Shown: piece by piece, positions 36,024 through 47,526 of the stretch
Position numbering within the stretch: the first letter of the stretch is position 1
How the letters are laid out: each line of letters begins with the position of its first letter
Source: Sindora glabra
Lineage: Eukaryota > Streptophyta > Magnoliopsida > Fabales > Fabaceae
DNA: 64,000 nucleotides
Assembly (NCBI GenBank): GCA_020226215.1
Contig: CM035232.1
Coordinates: forward strand, 48,050,179 to 48,114,178
Direction of reading: 5' to 3'
Position numbers and translations under genes: made by a program
The notes under the pieces: generated by a model
The model's database searches: none
What the model was told of the DNA's origin: nothing
Seen by the model: the letters and a program-made list of their open reading frames with translations, nothing else

Positions 36024-38610
36024 AAATGTTGTTTAATCTAACCCCTTCCACAAATGGAGTTTAAGTGCACTTTGCAGAAGAAGGTGAAGCATTGTTATTA
36101 TTAAAAAAAATTAAGGACTCAATTTAACAAATATTAATTGATTAATTAATAAAGTAACTTTTAAATTTGTACTTATTTTATTTTTTGATTTTCTCATTAA
36201 TGATTATAATGTGTATTTTATCATTTAAAATTTATCTTAAACATTAAAAATGTTCAATTCAGTCTGCACAAAACGGGATCACTTCTGAGTATCAAGCTTG
36301 ATTTATTCTCTATACATATGTGAATTTATTCCAACAAGAATTTGAAAATACTTGGGAGTTCTGGAGCAATAAATTAGTATACGAAAAAGTCCTGCTTGTA
36401 CCCATTTTATATTGCCGTAATCCTTTGTCCAAACCTCCATATGATGAACGAATCATAATCTCTTTGGAAGTATATATGACGATATTCTTAGAAAATACAG
36501 GCATGACATATATTTATGTACTGGGTTAGGTCAAAAACTCCTCAATTATATGCTGCAATGGCAGATTAATTAAGAGAATTAATTAAAATAGGAAGAGGGA
36601 GCAGAAGCCGCAGCAGCACTCATGTTGTTGTCAGTGATACTCCCTTTTTCTTCCGGTTGTCCCAAATGGCTTTCATCATATTAGAATATATAAATCTTGA
36701 TCATATCTGGGAAGGACGCACAAACATGAAAATCTAATCAATTTAATAACCGTGTAATTACACCAACCCATCTTACGAAAGAATAATTTTATGGAAAATT
36801 TAATCTCTTAAAAGATTGAATATTTTTATTATTAAATTATTTTTTGAATTAAAATTTATAATTTTTATTTAATTTGTTTAGAAATTGAAAAGAGATAATT
36901 CAACGATAAAATCTTAACCTACTAAAAGGTTGAGCAGCCGAGCATCACATAGAGTTATCCTTACTAATCAAATAACTCTAAAATCATAGAACGGATGCGG
37001 AAATGAAAGATGCTACTTTTTTACGTAAATTTCTAAGAAATTATCAACTTTTGTGATGATACAAGATATTAATGGAACTTAGACCTAGCCAAAGTTTTTA
37101 AGATGATTATAGTAAAACCCTTTATTTAGATTACGATGTCTATATTAATTACTCTATTAATTAGCATTAATAATTACAATCTAATTATTACAGTAACTAG
37201 AAAAAGATGTAAAAAAGAAAATATATGAAAAATTAATTTTCACTTGTTATTTGGATATATAGAAGATAGATGGAAAGAAAATAATAAAATATTAAATTTT
37301 TATTTAATTTAATTGAAAAGTAAAAAATAATAAAAATTAATTTATTAAATAATAAAATTACTCCTATTACAAGTTAACAAAATTATATAATAAATTCTAC
37401 AAAAGGGCAATTTTGAAATTATGAAAAAAAATTCTCCTTTTTTTTTTCTTGCACTTATTTGATGGGAAAAGTTTTGGCCAATTCACGAAACAGTTTCTCA
37501 ACCTTTTTTCTTGCTGATTTTAGTTTTCTATAACATCCAAATCCAAATACTAGAAAAAAAAATTTAACATTTTTTTCACATGATATCTCCCTACCTTTTT
37601 CATAAATTGAAATAAAAAATAAATAAAATAGTTAATATACATATCATAATTTAAATAAAAAATCTTATAATAAATACTTGAAAAATGCTAATAACAGCTG
37701 CTGAACTGTTATTAAACATTAAATACATATTTCTAACTAATCAAATTAAATATTTTATTTCTATTTTTATATTATAATAAATGATGATATAACTAATTAT
37801 AAAATTATATTTAATGTTTTGTTTTTTATTTTAATAAAGCATTTAGTATATTGTTATTTATTAGATTACTAAAAATAAAAAATAAAATATTTAATTTGAT
37901 TGGTTGAGAATATGTATTTAATGTTTAAAAACAGTAACAAAACTATTATTAGAATTTACTTAAATACTTTTTAAACATTACTTAAGTTTTGTATGTAATT
38001 TTGGATACCGTGTAGGCGGCGAAAACACGGTTTCTGTTGCCTTGGATCATGACTTTCAAAAATCAGAAAAATTTTGTTCCTTTTATCGGCATAGCATTTT
38101 TTACAACCTTAATTTTTCCCGATCTTACTTTAAAGTTAATTTTTATATTTACCTACACTTTTATTAATTATAATATAACCACGGCCTCAACCTTAATTGC
38201 AATTTCTAACATAAACACCATATTTAGAAAACGAAAATACCACTGAGGTAACTCTATGAGTAAGCAGTGATATCATTTCAGCGATGCAGTCAAAGCAAAA
38301 GATTATATTTATTAGATGCCAACGGTATTGAATGGGCGCACATTGTAGCCGCCTGCAAATCCAAGAAGAACCAGCTAAGTAACTACTACACAATGAGACA
38401 TATGGTATGGCAGAGATTAGTCTTTAAAATAACAAATGGGTTAGCATCAAAATTATTCCTTTTGAACTGCTCCTCCTTCTCCCTCCTCTCTTCATCATTA
38501 ATATGATTATTTGGTACAGTCAGATCTTTAGTTGGAGCTAGTCACTTTAAATGAATGAGATTCCGGCATATGTACACCACAAACGTAACATTAATGATAC
38601 TCTTTTGAAT
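36024..38610. other. Intergenic AT-rich DNA
   Basis: No gene I can support. Overlapping open frames on both strands at 36310-36529 have no recognisable domain. A GC-richer patch at about 36590-36670 and another at 37990-38500 may be decayed exons, but neither gives a recognisable protein. Confidence 0.4.
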
Positions 38611-39170
38611 TTACTCAATCTCAATTATTATGTTCCGTAGAATTTGAAATATATATATATATATATCAAAAGCAAGTTCTATCAAATGTATTGAGCATCA
38701 TTGATTGATTTGAAATGAAATGAATATATCTAACGTTCCTCGTTATCAGTTACTCAATTTCAATAATTATGTTGGGTACGTATTGAACGTGTGGAATCAA
38801 TATTGCACATCATTAAGTGAATCAAAATGAATATATCTAATATTACTTATTTTAAGTTACTTAGTTTCAATTATTATGTTTGGTAGATTTAAATATGAGG
38901 AATCAGTTTTGTATATATGTAACTGGAACTCATCCAAATCAGATTCTATCAAGTGTGTGTATTGGGTAGTACAGTATGAATCAAAATAAATATATTTAGC
39001 ACTTCTTATTTGATTTTATTGATCAATTTCAATTAATATGTATGGTAAAGTCTGAATATATAGAGTCAGTATTGTATCTAAGCAAGATTATCTAAATCAA
39101 ATTCTATCAAATATAAACCGTGCACTAAGCATATCAAAATGAAGATTACATAGCAATACATGTCCATTTA
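38611..39170. repeat. Degenerate tandem array upstream of the zinc-finger gene
   Basis: Units start at about 38611, 38750, 38857 and 39019, each with a TTACTCAATTTCAATTATTATG-type block (variants). Farther along each has AATCAATATTG/AATCAGTTTTG and AATCAAAATGAATATATCTA blocks. Unit lengths vary from about 107 to 162 bp because of indels. An (AT)9 run sits at 38649-38666 in the first unit. Confidence 0.6.
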
Positions 39171-40960
39171 AAGTGTGTAGATGGAATTTAAGTTTCTTAG
39201 TTCTAGTTTTGAATTGGGGTATATTTAGGATGAATATAGGGTGAACCCCCTAGTAACCTAGAGTGGATGAATGAGGCTAATAGTTCACATGCATCTTCCT
39301 TTTCAAGTAGGTCCAGAGACGCAGTTGATTGAACTTGTAAATCACTTGCAGGAACCTAATTTCAGCATATCAAAGTTGTTTTTCTATTAGAGATATGAAA
39401 ATGACTTTCAAAGGATCAATTCAACGCGTTCTCATATGGAAAGAGTTTTAACGTGTTCTCACTTTCCTCTTGATTTCCCCAGCATCAATCTGCTTTCACA
39501 TCTAAAAAGCTAGCCTTTTGGAAACATCTGTTTTGAATTTGAAGCATGCCAAAATAAATTATTTGTGTGAAAAATCACAAAAAATGTTAAGGAAGATGAT
39601 GGAAATACAATTTTGAAAGAACTCTAATGTCACTCCTACGCACAAGGGGAGGTCTCAAATTTTCATGTGAAGCCTACTTCTCTGGAAAAGAGTAATTCTG
39701 AACGTGTCTTCCGCACCCCTCAAACACTATTAAATGCAAGGCAAATTACATTCAATACCCATTATTTTTTAAAATTATATACTTTCATTTCCTAAAACAC
39801 ATCCACCATTACATAATGTAATGTTGTTAATATTTAAACTGCATTCCTAGTGATCCAAAGGTCATTTTTTTTTATATTTCTATGTATAAATGAGTCATTT
39901 ATTTGATGAATAAAAACAATCTCCCATTCATATATATATGTCTGTGTATGTGTACGAGTGCAGAAATGTTATAAATTTTTTATGAAAATGTAGAAAAATT
40001 ATCTTCTAAATACAATGGATGATATTAGAAAAGGGACTTTTGGTTAAAATGTTAAATTTGCTATGTTTCATAATGAAAAAGGCATTTCAAGATATGAAAA
40101 TGTGCAATTCTTAAAAATAAGAGATATAATATAGGACATAATTTAAGAGAAATTGAATATAATTTACTTATAACTTAAGGAATATGAACGGTTGAAAGGG
40201 GGGAAAAAGTACACAGAATATATGCCATCCTATAGGTGCATGCTATTTACTATTATTAATTAGCATATACCGCAGGTTAATTCACAACCATTGCACAAGA
40301 TTGGAGTGTGAAAACACTGTAATATTGGATCTTTCCTAACATTGTTACGGCAAATTTCAAGTACAATGTTCGGAAGAGAATCAGTCACATGGAGGGGGCT
40401 AAAGAAAACAAGAGATGCCAAAATAAGCAAGCATGTCATGAAAGCCTGGATGAAAGCAACGTAAGCAGAAATTGTTAAGCAAATCAAATAAAGCTTAAAA
40501 GAGAGAGGGAGCAGAAAGTAATAAATAAGAGAAATAAAGGGGACTTGTTTATATCTTTCACACAATATCTTACATTATACGCAGGATAACCTAGTTGTTC
40601 AAAAATTAATCTGACATTTAACTAAATAGGATCATTTTAACTTAAATAATACCATAAATACAGCTGCAAAAAGCTTGCAATGTTCAAATAAACAGGATCA
40701 ATTTAACTTAAACTGTGTTATACATGGGAGTACAATGGTAAGAAATAGTGTAAATTATCTTCGTCTTTACGTGACAGTTTTCATAATAAAATTTACCAAT
40801 AGTTGGACCCATTATAGAGCCGGCTAAATGAAAAATCCCAGAAGCAAAAGCCAAAATAACACTCTCTCTTAATAGAAATCTACTAATATATATATTTGCC
40901 ACATTGACAAAGCCAATGTTTTCTACTTGTCTCCATCTCACACTAATTTCCCTGCATTTT
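39171..40960. other. Upstream intergenic region of the zinc-finger gene
   Basis: No coding gene recognised. This is the likely distal promoter of the gene at 41112. Minus-strand open frames here (40260-40565, 40708-41016) show no domain and overlap the promoter. Confidence 0.45.
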
Positions 40961-40961
40961 C

Positions 40962-40969
40962 TATAAAAA
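40962..40969 (+). promoter_or_regulatory. TATA box of the zinc-finger gene
   Basis: TATAAAAA in the context TTCTATAAAAACCCTG lies 143 bases upstream of the ATG at 41112. This predicts a transcription start near 40995 and a 5' leader of roughly 115 bases. Confidence 0.6.
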
Positions 40970-41111
40970 CCCTGTATACCATCATTCACATCCCTTTCTT
41001 TATCTATTATTATCATTTTTCTTGTTTTCCGTCATATATCAACCAATTTTCCACACAAAATATTCACAAAAAAATTCTGTTTGATCATTTAATTTTTCTT
41101 ATAATATTTCC

Positions 41112-41672
41112 ATGGATTCAGAGAAGCCAGCAAACTCAGAAACTTCAAGCGAAGAAACCGATCATCAGGAGGATCTCCAAGATGAATCTGCAGGCACAAA
41201 ACGCTCCTACGAGTGCACATTCTGCCGGCGCGGCTTCACGAACGCTCAGGCGCTGGGAGGCCATATGAACATCCACAGGAAGGACAGACTCAAAGCCAAG
41301 CAAAAAACAGCAGATTCCTCTCCACCAAGCAAATTCTTGAATGAAGAATCCATAGCTTCTTCTTTCGGTTCAGAGATTCCTGGCCAGTCGCCGGCAAGAT
41401 ATCACTCGATTTTTGAGGCTCAGAGGAACTACAACATGTATTTTCAGCCGTCTGTGACAAACCCTAGACAGCCCCCGCCGTACGGCTTTCAGTATGAGTT
41501 TCAGAACCAGAGATCTCATCAGAATTTGAATGTGAATCAGGAGTTTTTAGACGCAAATTTGAGTCTGCGAATTGGTTCAAGCCATCTGGAAGCTGATAAT
41601 GAAGTTAGGAGAGGGATTCACAAAGACGGTGAAGTGGATTTGGAGCTCAGACTTGGCCATGATCCCTACTGA
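41112..41672 (+). CDS. Single C2H2 zinc-finger transcriptional regulator (TAC1/SUPERMAN-like)
   Basis: An intronless gene of 186 codons and the only convincing intact host gene here. The ATG at 41112 is the first in frame and sits behind a TATA box. An acidic, Ser-rich N-terminus (1-30) is followed by one plant C2H2 finger: C35-x2-C38-x12-H51-x3-H55 with the plant-specific QALGGH at 46-51 and a basic tail (RKDRLKAKQK). The middle (66-145) is Ser/Pro/Gln/Asn-rich. The C-terminus has the EAR repression motif DLELRL (176-181), preceded by a second L-x-L-x-I patch at 150-154. QALGGH plus EAR proteins are nuclear DNA-binding repressors that recruit TOPLESS-type co-repressors. The closest known type by the finger and its NAQALGGHMNIHRKDR block is TAC1 and related SUPERMAN-family factors in development. 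The orthologue cannot be fixed from sequence alone. Confidence 0.93.
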   Translation: MDSEKPANSETSSEETDHQEDLQDESAGTKRSYECTFCRRGFTNAQALGGHMNIHRKDRLKAKQKTADSSPPSKFLNEESIASSFGSEIPGQSPARYHSIFEAQRNYNMYFQPSVTNPRQPPPYGFQYEFQNQRSHQNLNVNQEFLDANLSLRIGSSHLEADNEVRRGIHKDGEVDLELRLGHDPY

Positions 41673-44483
41673 AAGAAAAAGTAAGATCTTTCTTAAATTA
41701 TGGTATATATAAGGGTTTCTTTAGATATAAATATATTGTACAGAGATGAAGTTTTAATTTTCAGGTGAGTTTCGGAGACAAAATTCATGAAATTTGGGGT
41801 ACATAAGTTTGTTAAACCATACTGCGTATATATCTTAAACGAAGGAATTTATATTCTGGGGAGGAGGAGGAAAATGGAAAAAATTCATAGTTTGCCCCAA
41901 TTCCTAGGAGGGAGGATGGAGAAATGATTAAGGCAGAAGGATGTAATTTATTACTTGATCTTTTATGTAATTATTAGTATAAAAAAGCTTAGTTATAATG
42001 CTTAATTTTGTGTCCCTAAGACCCTTAATGTTCCGATTGTGCCTTCCCGGGCCATGCATTTGGCCCTAAATGTCCATAACTGAAAAGCTAAGAGGTTTTA
42101 GTTTATCCTTCGAGAAAATATATGTTTCAATTCTATGTTTTAGTTAATTACATTACTTATGTCTTTAATTGTCTACACTCCGATTGTTGACGAATAAAGT
42201 TAAACATGTGTTTCATGACTCACAGCTACATTCAAGTTTTGAAGCAATTAATTATTAATGTAAGAAAATTTGAAGGGAAAAAATGCGCACCTAAAATTTG
42301 AAATTGTTTAAGATATTCTCCCCTTCAAATCATTAATCTTGAATTGAATAGAGGTAAAGCTCACTTTCAATTTTGGAATACAGGAAATAGATATATTTTA
42401 CAATGGGATTAACTGGCTTTTCTTTTACTTCTGAAGTACATAATTTATAATCAAAATGATGATAATTGCAGTGTTTCCTGAAAGGAAGATATTTTGTCAA
42501 ACTCTGTAATTGAGTATATGAATCATTTTACACGTGCTTTGGCTGTCATTGGGTAGACCAGCATGTAACTTTTTTACTTTTATGGGACCAGAAAATGTTG
42601 CCGCTGCAATATTAGGTTTTCTCATTTAAGTGAAAAAGAATCACATAATGGCAAAGAGTAAATAAGTAAGTTCATTGCCTGCATATGTACATTCCATGTT
42701 ATTCATGCATCACTGCCAAACTAAAGCACAATACATCATTGTATCAAACCAACTTACCAGAATAATGTACCAGAATAATGTAATGTGTGTAAAGCAGCAA
42801 AATACTATTCTTCTCAATTGATAATAATTTTGTGGTTAACTTAGCCTCTTACGTCCCTTTAAGACCATTAAGAAGCAGTATAGGAATATTCACCTTTTAT
42901 TAATCGATTACGCCTTTCAACTCGATCTTAAGCCCTGTCTTATCGTTTGTGGATCAATCTCATGCAGGAACCTAAATGCATTTGTCTGTTATTGTTTAAT
43001 AGGAATCTACGATTTCAATTTAAAATCATAAAAAAAATTATGGTTGCTTGAAAAATATGATTTTTTTTTTTTTTTTAATGTGTAGAATGACTATATTTGA
43101 TTAAATGCACAGGTTAGCTCTGCCCGTTCATGGGCCGGCTTGCAAATTTGGCAGACTTTTAGATTAAAATTTCGAATCCACTCTTATATAGTTTATGAAT
43201 TTTTTTTACAGTAATATAATATTTTAAATTTTTAAGCTTTTTAATAATAAAAAATTTGAAATGATTATAAACTCACATATTCATTCATAAATATATATAT
43301 TTAGTAACAGCAGAAGTAATTAAACCATCAAATCCATACACATAACAAATTAGGAATTAAAAGACATTGAGTTAAGCTCTCCAATCATAACATATTTAAA
43401 TTTAAAAAATATGTATAATTTTAAAAAATTACTATGCATATATAAATAATTCATAAAACACCTACCAAACAAAAATATTATTTACAAATAATTTATAACA
43501 TAACTTTACATAATTAAAAAACAAGAAAGGGGAATGAAATTTTATTTAAATTTGAAATTTAAAACTATATAAAAATTAATAATTAAAAAAATTATGGGCC
43601 GACTTGACCCATCTATAGATTAGTACATGGGAACCATAGGCCATACAAATTGAATTGAGTTTAGTTTGTATTTAACCAGATCTCCAAAATATGCAAATCA
43701 GATCAAGTTAAATTACATTTAGGCGGAAATTTATTTTAGAGGAACAAGTTCACAAAAATTCACAAATTAACATACCGATTTATGGATTTAAGCCAGTTTC
43801 AACAATCTTACATTTGATTCATGTATTTAATTCCATAGGAAAAGATAAGAGAGAGTTTACAATGTAGTAATATATTATTAAATTTGATTACACATCAAGT
43901 TAATAATATTTTATAACAATTATAAGATGATATATTAATAATTAAATTTAATAATATGTTAGTACACCGTTATATAAATTTTTCCATAAGATAAACATTG
44001 ATCCTTGTTGCACTTCTATTACAAAAAATATTCAAATATTAGTTTCCACTCCAGGGAATGAGGTTTGCATATCAAGAGAACGGTAGTTATGTTTCTGTTT
44101 TCTGAAATTCTATGCAGCGATTTGCTCACATGCACGAATCTGCAGCGGCAGAAATGCATCGAGTACTCTAACGCGTCTGCTTACGCAATAATTCTTTAAG
44201 GATAATACAGGTCCATTTTACTTTATCCAGATATTTAAAATTTGGTGCTTATGGTATACTTAATGTTTGAAATAAAATTTAAGTCATTGAATAAAATAAT
44301 TAAAAATTTTAATAATTTTATCTAATAATTTAATTTTTTTTATATCACCTATGATTCCAAACCTTGATATCACCTTAGAATTTTCCTTAAAATTTAAAGA
44401 GAGAACGATTGAAATCAAACTCTCGAACTTTTGCCTTTTATTTTTGATATCATATTTAATGCAGAAGAAATTTCGGAGTAGTA
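41673..44483. other. 3' flank of the zinc-finger gene and intergenic DNA
   Basis: The 3' untranslated region follows the stop at 41672; no single poly(A) signal stands out. No other gene is seen. A T16 run is at 43061-43076. GGGCCGGC/GGGCCGAC-containing ends around 43130 and 43590-43600 may mark a small TIR element, unproven. Confidence 0.45.
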
Positions 44484-44488
44484 ATATT
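44484..44488. repeat. Target-site duplication, left copy (ATATT)
   Basis: ATATT directly before the left LTR equals ATATT at 50965-50969 directly after the right LTR, the 5 bp duplication expected for copia integration. Confidence 0.85.
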
Positions 44489-44894
44489 TGTAAACTATAT
44501 CTAGGGTACTCAGATACTTAATATATCCTAGTTAAAGTATAAAATAAGTCAGATATGCGGAAGCCTACCTCCAGCCATAACTTTAACGAAATTCACAGAG
44601 AAGTTGCTCCAAGAAATTGTACCGAACAGTCACTTGAATTATCAAATTCGGGTATTTCCAGGTTCTGGTTTTTGCTTCTTTGATGGTGTAAATTGTTCAG
44701 AAAATAATTTTTGCATTAACCGAACCCGGGGACCCCTGTATGATATTTTATACCAGCATGAACTCAGCTTCTCCCATCAAAGAAGCTGAGATTTTGGTGG
44801 TTTGTTGAAGCAGCAAACTGCTTCCGAGTTTCACGGACCACGTTCAGCATTCGAACGTTGGTTTTGTTACCAACGGAAGAAAAGATTTGTTACA
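44489..44894 (-). repeat. 3' LTR of the young copia element
   Basis: 406 bp, TG...CA. It carries a perfect 10 bp-stem hairpin at 44763-44790 (CTCAGCTTCT / AGAAGCTGAG) and a 7 bp-stem hairpin at 44807-44824 (GAAGCAG / CTGCTTC). It would hold transcription termination and polyadenylation signals for the minus-strand element. Confidence 0.95.
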
Positions 44895-44910
44895 TTCTCC
44901 CACTTGGTCC
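44895..44910 (-). other. Polypurine tract of the young copia element
   Basis: On the minus strand the sequence entering the 3' LTR reads AAGTGGGAGAA, a purine run directly abutting the LTR. It is the expected primer for plus-strand DNA synthesis. Confidence 0.8.
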
Positions 44911-45165
44911 GTAAAACATAATATATATAAAAGTAGAGAAAAACTCAATGAACGGATCATAGTGGTAGGTTCTCTATCTATGAGTATTACCTCCCATGTA
45001 TCACGATACATTTTGCTTTCTCAACCCACCATAACTTAATGAATAAGTCTTATACTTATTCTGGGTCCTCTTAATGTTATTTTTCTCTAAACATAAATGT
45101 ATACTCAAAATGAGAAAAATAACTTAAACTGAATAAGAGCTTTATTACAATTATGCATATATACA

Positions 45166-47226
45166 TCAAAGACTTAATATGGTACCAAGTCCCATCCTTA
45201 ATACATGATCCTTAAACACTGATGGTGGCATGCCTTTTGTCAAAGGATCTGCTATCATCAACTCAGTGCTAATGTGTACAATGGTAACTTTGTTTTCCTT
45301 GACACGTTCCCGAATGGCTAAGTACTTGATGTCGATGTGTTTACTTCGACTTCCACTTTTGTCATTCTTAGCCAGAAAAACTGCAGCTGAGTTGTCACAA
45401 TAAATTCTTAATGGCCTAGAAATTGAATCCACAACTCTAAGCCCAGAAATAAAGCTCTTTAGCCATACACCATGTGAAGTTGCCTCAAAACAAGATACGA
45501 ACTCAGCTTCTGTGGTAGAAGTAGTAACTAAGGTTTGCTTTGCGCTCCTCCAAGACACGGCTCCACCAGCAAACATAAAAATGTATCCTGATGTTGATTT
45601 TCGTGAATCAACGCATCCGGCAAAATCCGAGTCTGAGTAGCCAACTACCTCAAGATTCTCAGTTCGTTTGTACATCAGCATGTAATGTTTGGTACCTTTG
45701 AGATACCTCATCACTTTCTTTGCAGCTCTCCAATGATCCATTCCTGGATTACTTTGATATCTCCCTAACATTCCAACTGCGAATGCAATGCCAGGTCTTG
45801 TACAAACCTGAGCATACATAAGGCTTCCAACAGCTGAAGCATATGGAATGTTTCGCATTTGTTCCCTTTCTAGATCATTCTTCGGGCACTGATTCAAATT
45901 GAACCTGTCACCCTTCACAATAGGTGCTACACTTGATGAACAGTCTTTCATCCGAAATCTCTCTAAGACCTTATTGATATAGGTTTCTTGTGATAGACCT
46001 AAAATACCTTGAGTTCTATCCTTATGGATCTTAATACCGATTACATAAGATACCTCACCCATATCCTTCATATCAAAATTCTTAGAGAGAAACTGTTTCA
46101 CCTCATATAGCAATCCCCTATCATTGGTTGCAAGCAGTATATCATCCACATACAACACAAGGAAACAGATTTTACTCCCACTGACCTTGTGGTATATACA
46201 CTGATCCATGACGTTTTCCATAAATCCGAATGAGGAAATAACATCATGAAACTTAAGATACCATTGGCGAGAGGCCTGTTTCAATCCATATATGGATTTC
46301 TTAAGCTTGCATACTAAATGCTCACCAACACTAGAGGAGAATCCTTCAAGTTGTTTCATATATACCTCTTCCTCTAGATCCCCATTGAGGAATGCTGTCT
46401 TCACATCCATCTGATGCAGTTCCAGGTCAAATTGGGCAACCAATGCCATTATTACACGAAGGGAATCTTTCTTAGACACAGGAGAAAATGTCTCTGTGTA
46501 GTCGATTCCTTCCTTCTGAGTGAATCCCTTAGCCACGAGTCTTGCCTTATATCTTTCAATATTGCCTAATGAGTCCTTTTTCATCTTATAGACCCATTTA
46601 CACCCTATGGCCTTTGAACCACTAGGCAACTTGACAAGATCCCAGACTCCATTAGACGCCATGGAATCCATCTCTTCCTTCATAGCATTGTACCATAATC
46701 CGGATTCTCTGCAGTTAATAGCTTGTGAAAACGTCTCTGGGTCATTTTCAGCTCCTATATTGTAGTCAGACTCTTGTAGATACACAGCATAATCACTAGG
46801 AATTGCTGACCTTCTTTCCCTAGTTGATCTTCTTAATGTTGGGTTAGCATCCTCTTGGGAAGGATGCTCCTCAATTGGTTGTTCAACAATTTCTGGTAAT
46901 TGTTCAACAACTGGATCAACTTGGTTATGGCCAAGCGGTTGTGGATCCTCAATGATTGGTTGTTCAATACCCAATGGTACTTGAGGGGCATGGATTACAA
47001 CCAATCTATCACTTGATGTGGAAGCTTGAGAACCAAAATGATCAAGTTTAGTATTTGGATGCTGAAATTGATCACTACCACTAATCAAGTCATTTTCAAG
47101 AAATTTTGCATTTCTTGATTCCACAATCCTAGTGCTATGAGATGGACAATAGAATCTGTATCCTTTGGACTTTTCAGCATACCCAATGAAGTAGCCACTT
47201 ATAGTCCTAGGATCCAGCTTCTTTTC
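45166..47226 (-). CDS. copia reverse transcriptase-RNase H block
   Basis: Open for 652 codons from the Met at 47124 to the stop at 45166, and open in the same frame back to the TAA at 47227. Residues 90-130 form the linker with RRSTRERR. The RT region covers about 150-400: KWVYKMK (176-182), HQMDVKTAFLNGDLEEEVYM (237-256), YGLKQASRQWY (279-289) and the intact catalytic YVDD (325-328). RNase H covers about 490-652: YSDSD (496-500), STTEAE (536-541), YCDN (575-578) and ADPLTKG (625-631), all with catalytic residues present. This is the best-preserved enzyme block in the window, but it cannot be reached by translation from gag because of upstream stops. Confidence 0.95.
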   Translation of the reverse strand, partial: EKKLDPRTISGYFIGYAEKSKGYRFYCPSHSTRIVESRNAKFLENDLISGSDQFQHPNTKLDHFGSQASTSSDRLVVIHAPQVPLGIEQPIIEDPQPLGHNQVDPVVEQLPEIVEQPIEEHPSQEDANPTLRRSTRERRSAIPSDYAVYLQESDYNIGAENDPETFSQAINCRESGLWYNAMKEEMDSMASNGVWDLVKLPSGSKAIGCKWVYKMKKDSLGNIERYKARLVAKGFTQKEGIDYTETFSPVSKKDSLRVIMALVAQFDLELHQMDVKTAFLNGDLEEEVYMKQLEGFSSSVGEHLVCKLKKSIYGLKQASRQWYLKFHDVISSFGFMENVMDQCIYHKVSGSKICFLVLYVDDILLATNDRGLLYEVKQFLSKNFDMKDMGEVSYVIGIKIHKDRTQGILGLSQETYINKVLERFRMKDCSSSVAPIVKGDRFNLNQCPKNDLEREQMRNIPYASAVGSLMYAQVCTRPGIAFAVGMLGRYQSNPGMDHWRAAKKVMRYLKGTKHYMLMYKRTENLEVVGYSDSDFAGCVDSRKSTSGYIFMFAGGAVSWRSAKQTLVTTSTTEAEFVSCFEATSHGVWLKSFISGLRVVDSISRPLRIYCDNSAAVFLAKNDKSGSRSKHIDIKYLAIRERVKENKVTIVHISTELMIADPLTKGMPPSVFKDHVLRMGLGTILSL

Positions 47227-47526
47227 TTATGGATTGTAGACCCTAACCTCAGACGGACATCCCCAAACACGCATATGTCTTAAACTCGGTTTCCAACCCT
47301 TAAACAACTCAAATGGTGTCTTTTCAACAGCCTTAGTTGGGACCCGGTTAAGGATATACACTGCCGTCTTAAGGCCTTCAATCCATAAGGACTTAAGAAG
47401 CTTAGAGCTGCTAAGCATGCTCCTTACCATGTCCAATAGTGTTCGATTTCTTCTTTCAGCTACACCGTTTTGGTCCGGAGACCCAGGCATGGTGTATTGG
47501 GCAACAATCCCATGTTCTTGAAGAAA
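47227..47526 (-). pseudogene. copia integrase C-terminal segment, bounded by two stops
   Basis: Open between TGA (47527-47529) and TAA (47227-47229). It reads FLQEHGIVAQYTMPGSPDQN then GVAERRNRTLLDMVRSML, which includes the third catalytic residue of integrase (Glu in AERRNR), and PFELFKGWKPSL near the end. Frame and spacing show it belongs between the pieces at 48507-47530 and 47226-45166. Each bounding stop differs by one base from a sense codon. Confidence 0.9.

Noticed and set aside
36310..36529. Overlapping open frames on both strands
   Set aside because: Neither strand gives a recognisable protein, and the mutual overlap is expected by chance.
36582..36670. GC-richer patch with a minus-strand Ala/Ser-rich reading
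   Set aside because: Too short and without upstream exons; cannot be distinguished from chance.
40260..41016. Minus-strand open frames of about 100 codons upstream of the zinc-finger gene
   Set aside because: No domain; they overlap the promoter and TATA region of the clear gene on the plus strand.
40927..41268. Plus-strand open frame overlapping the start of the zinc-finger gene
   Set aside because: A different reading frame of the same DNA; the 41112-41672 frame carries the C2H2 and EAR motifs.
44604..44789. 61-codon open frames in both LTRs (also 50674-50859)
   Set aside because: They occur identically because the LTRs are copies, they are antisense to the element, and they overlap a hairpin; no sign of a protein.
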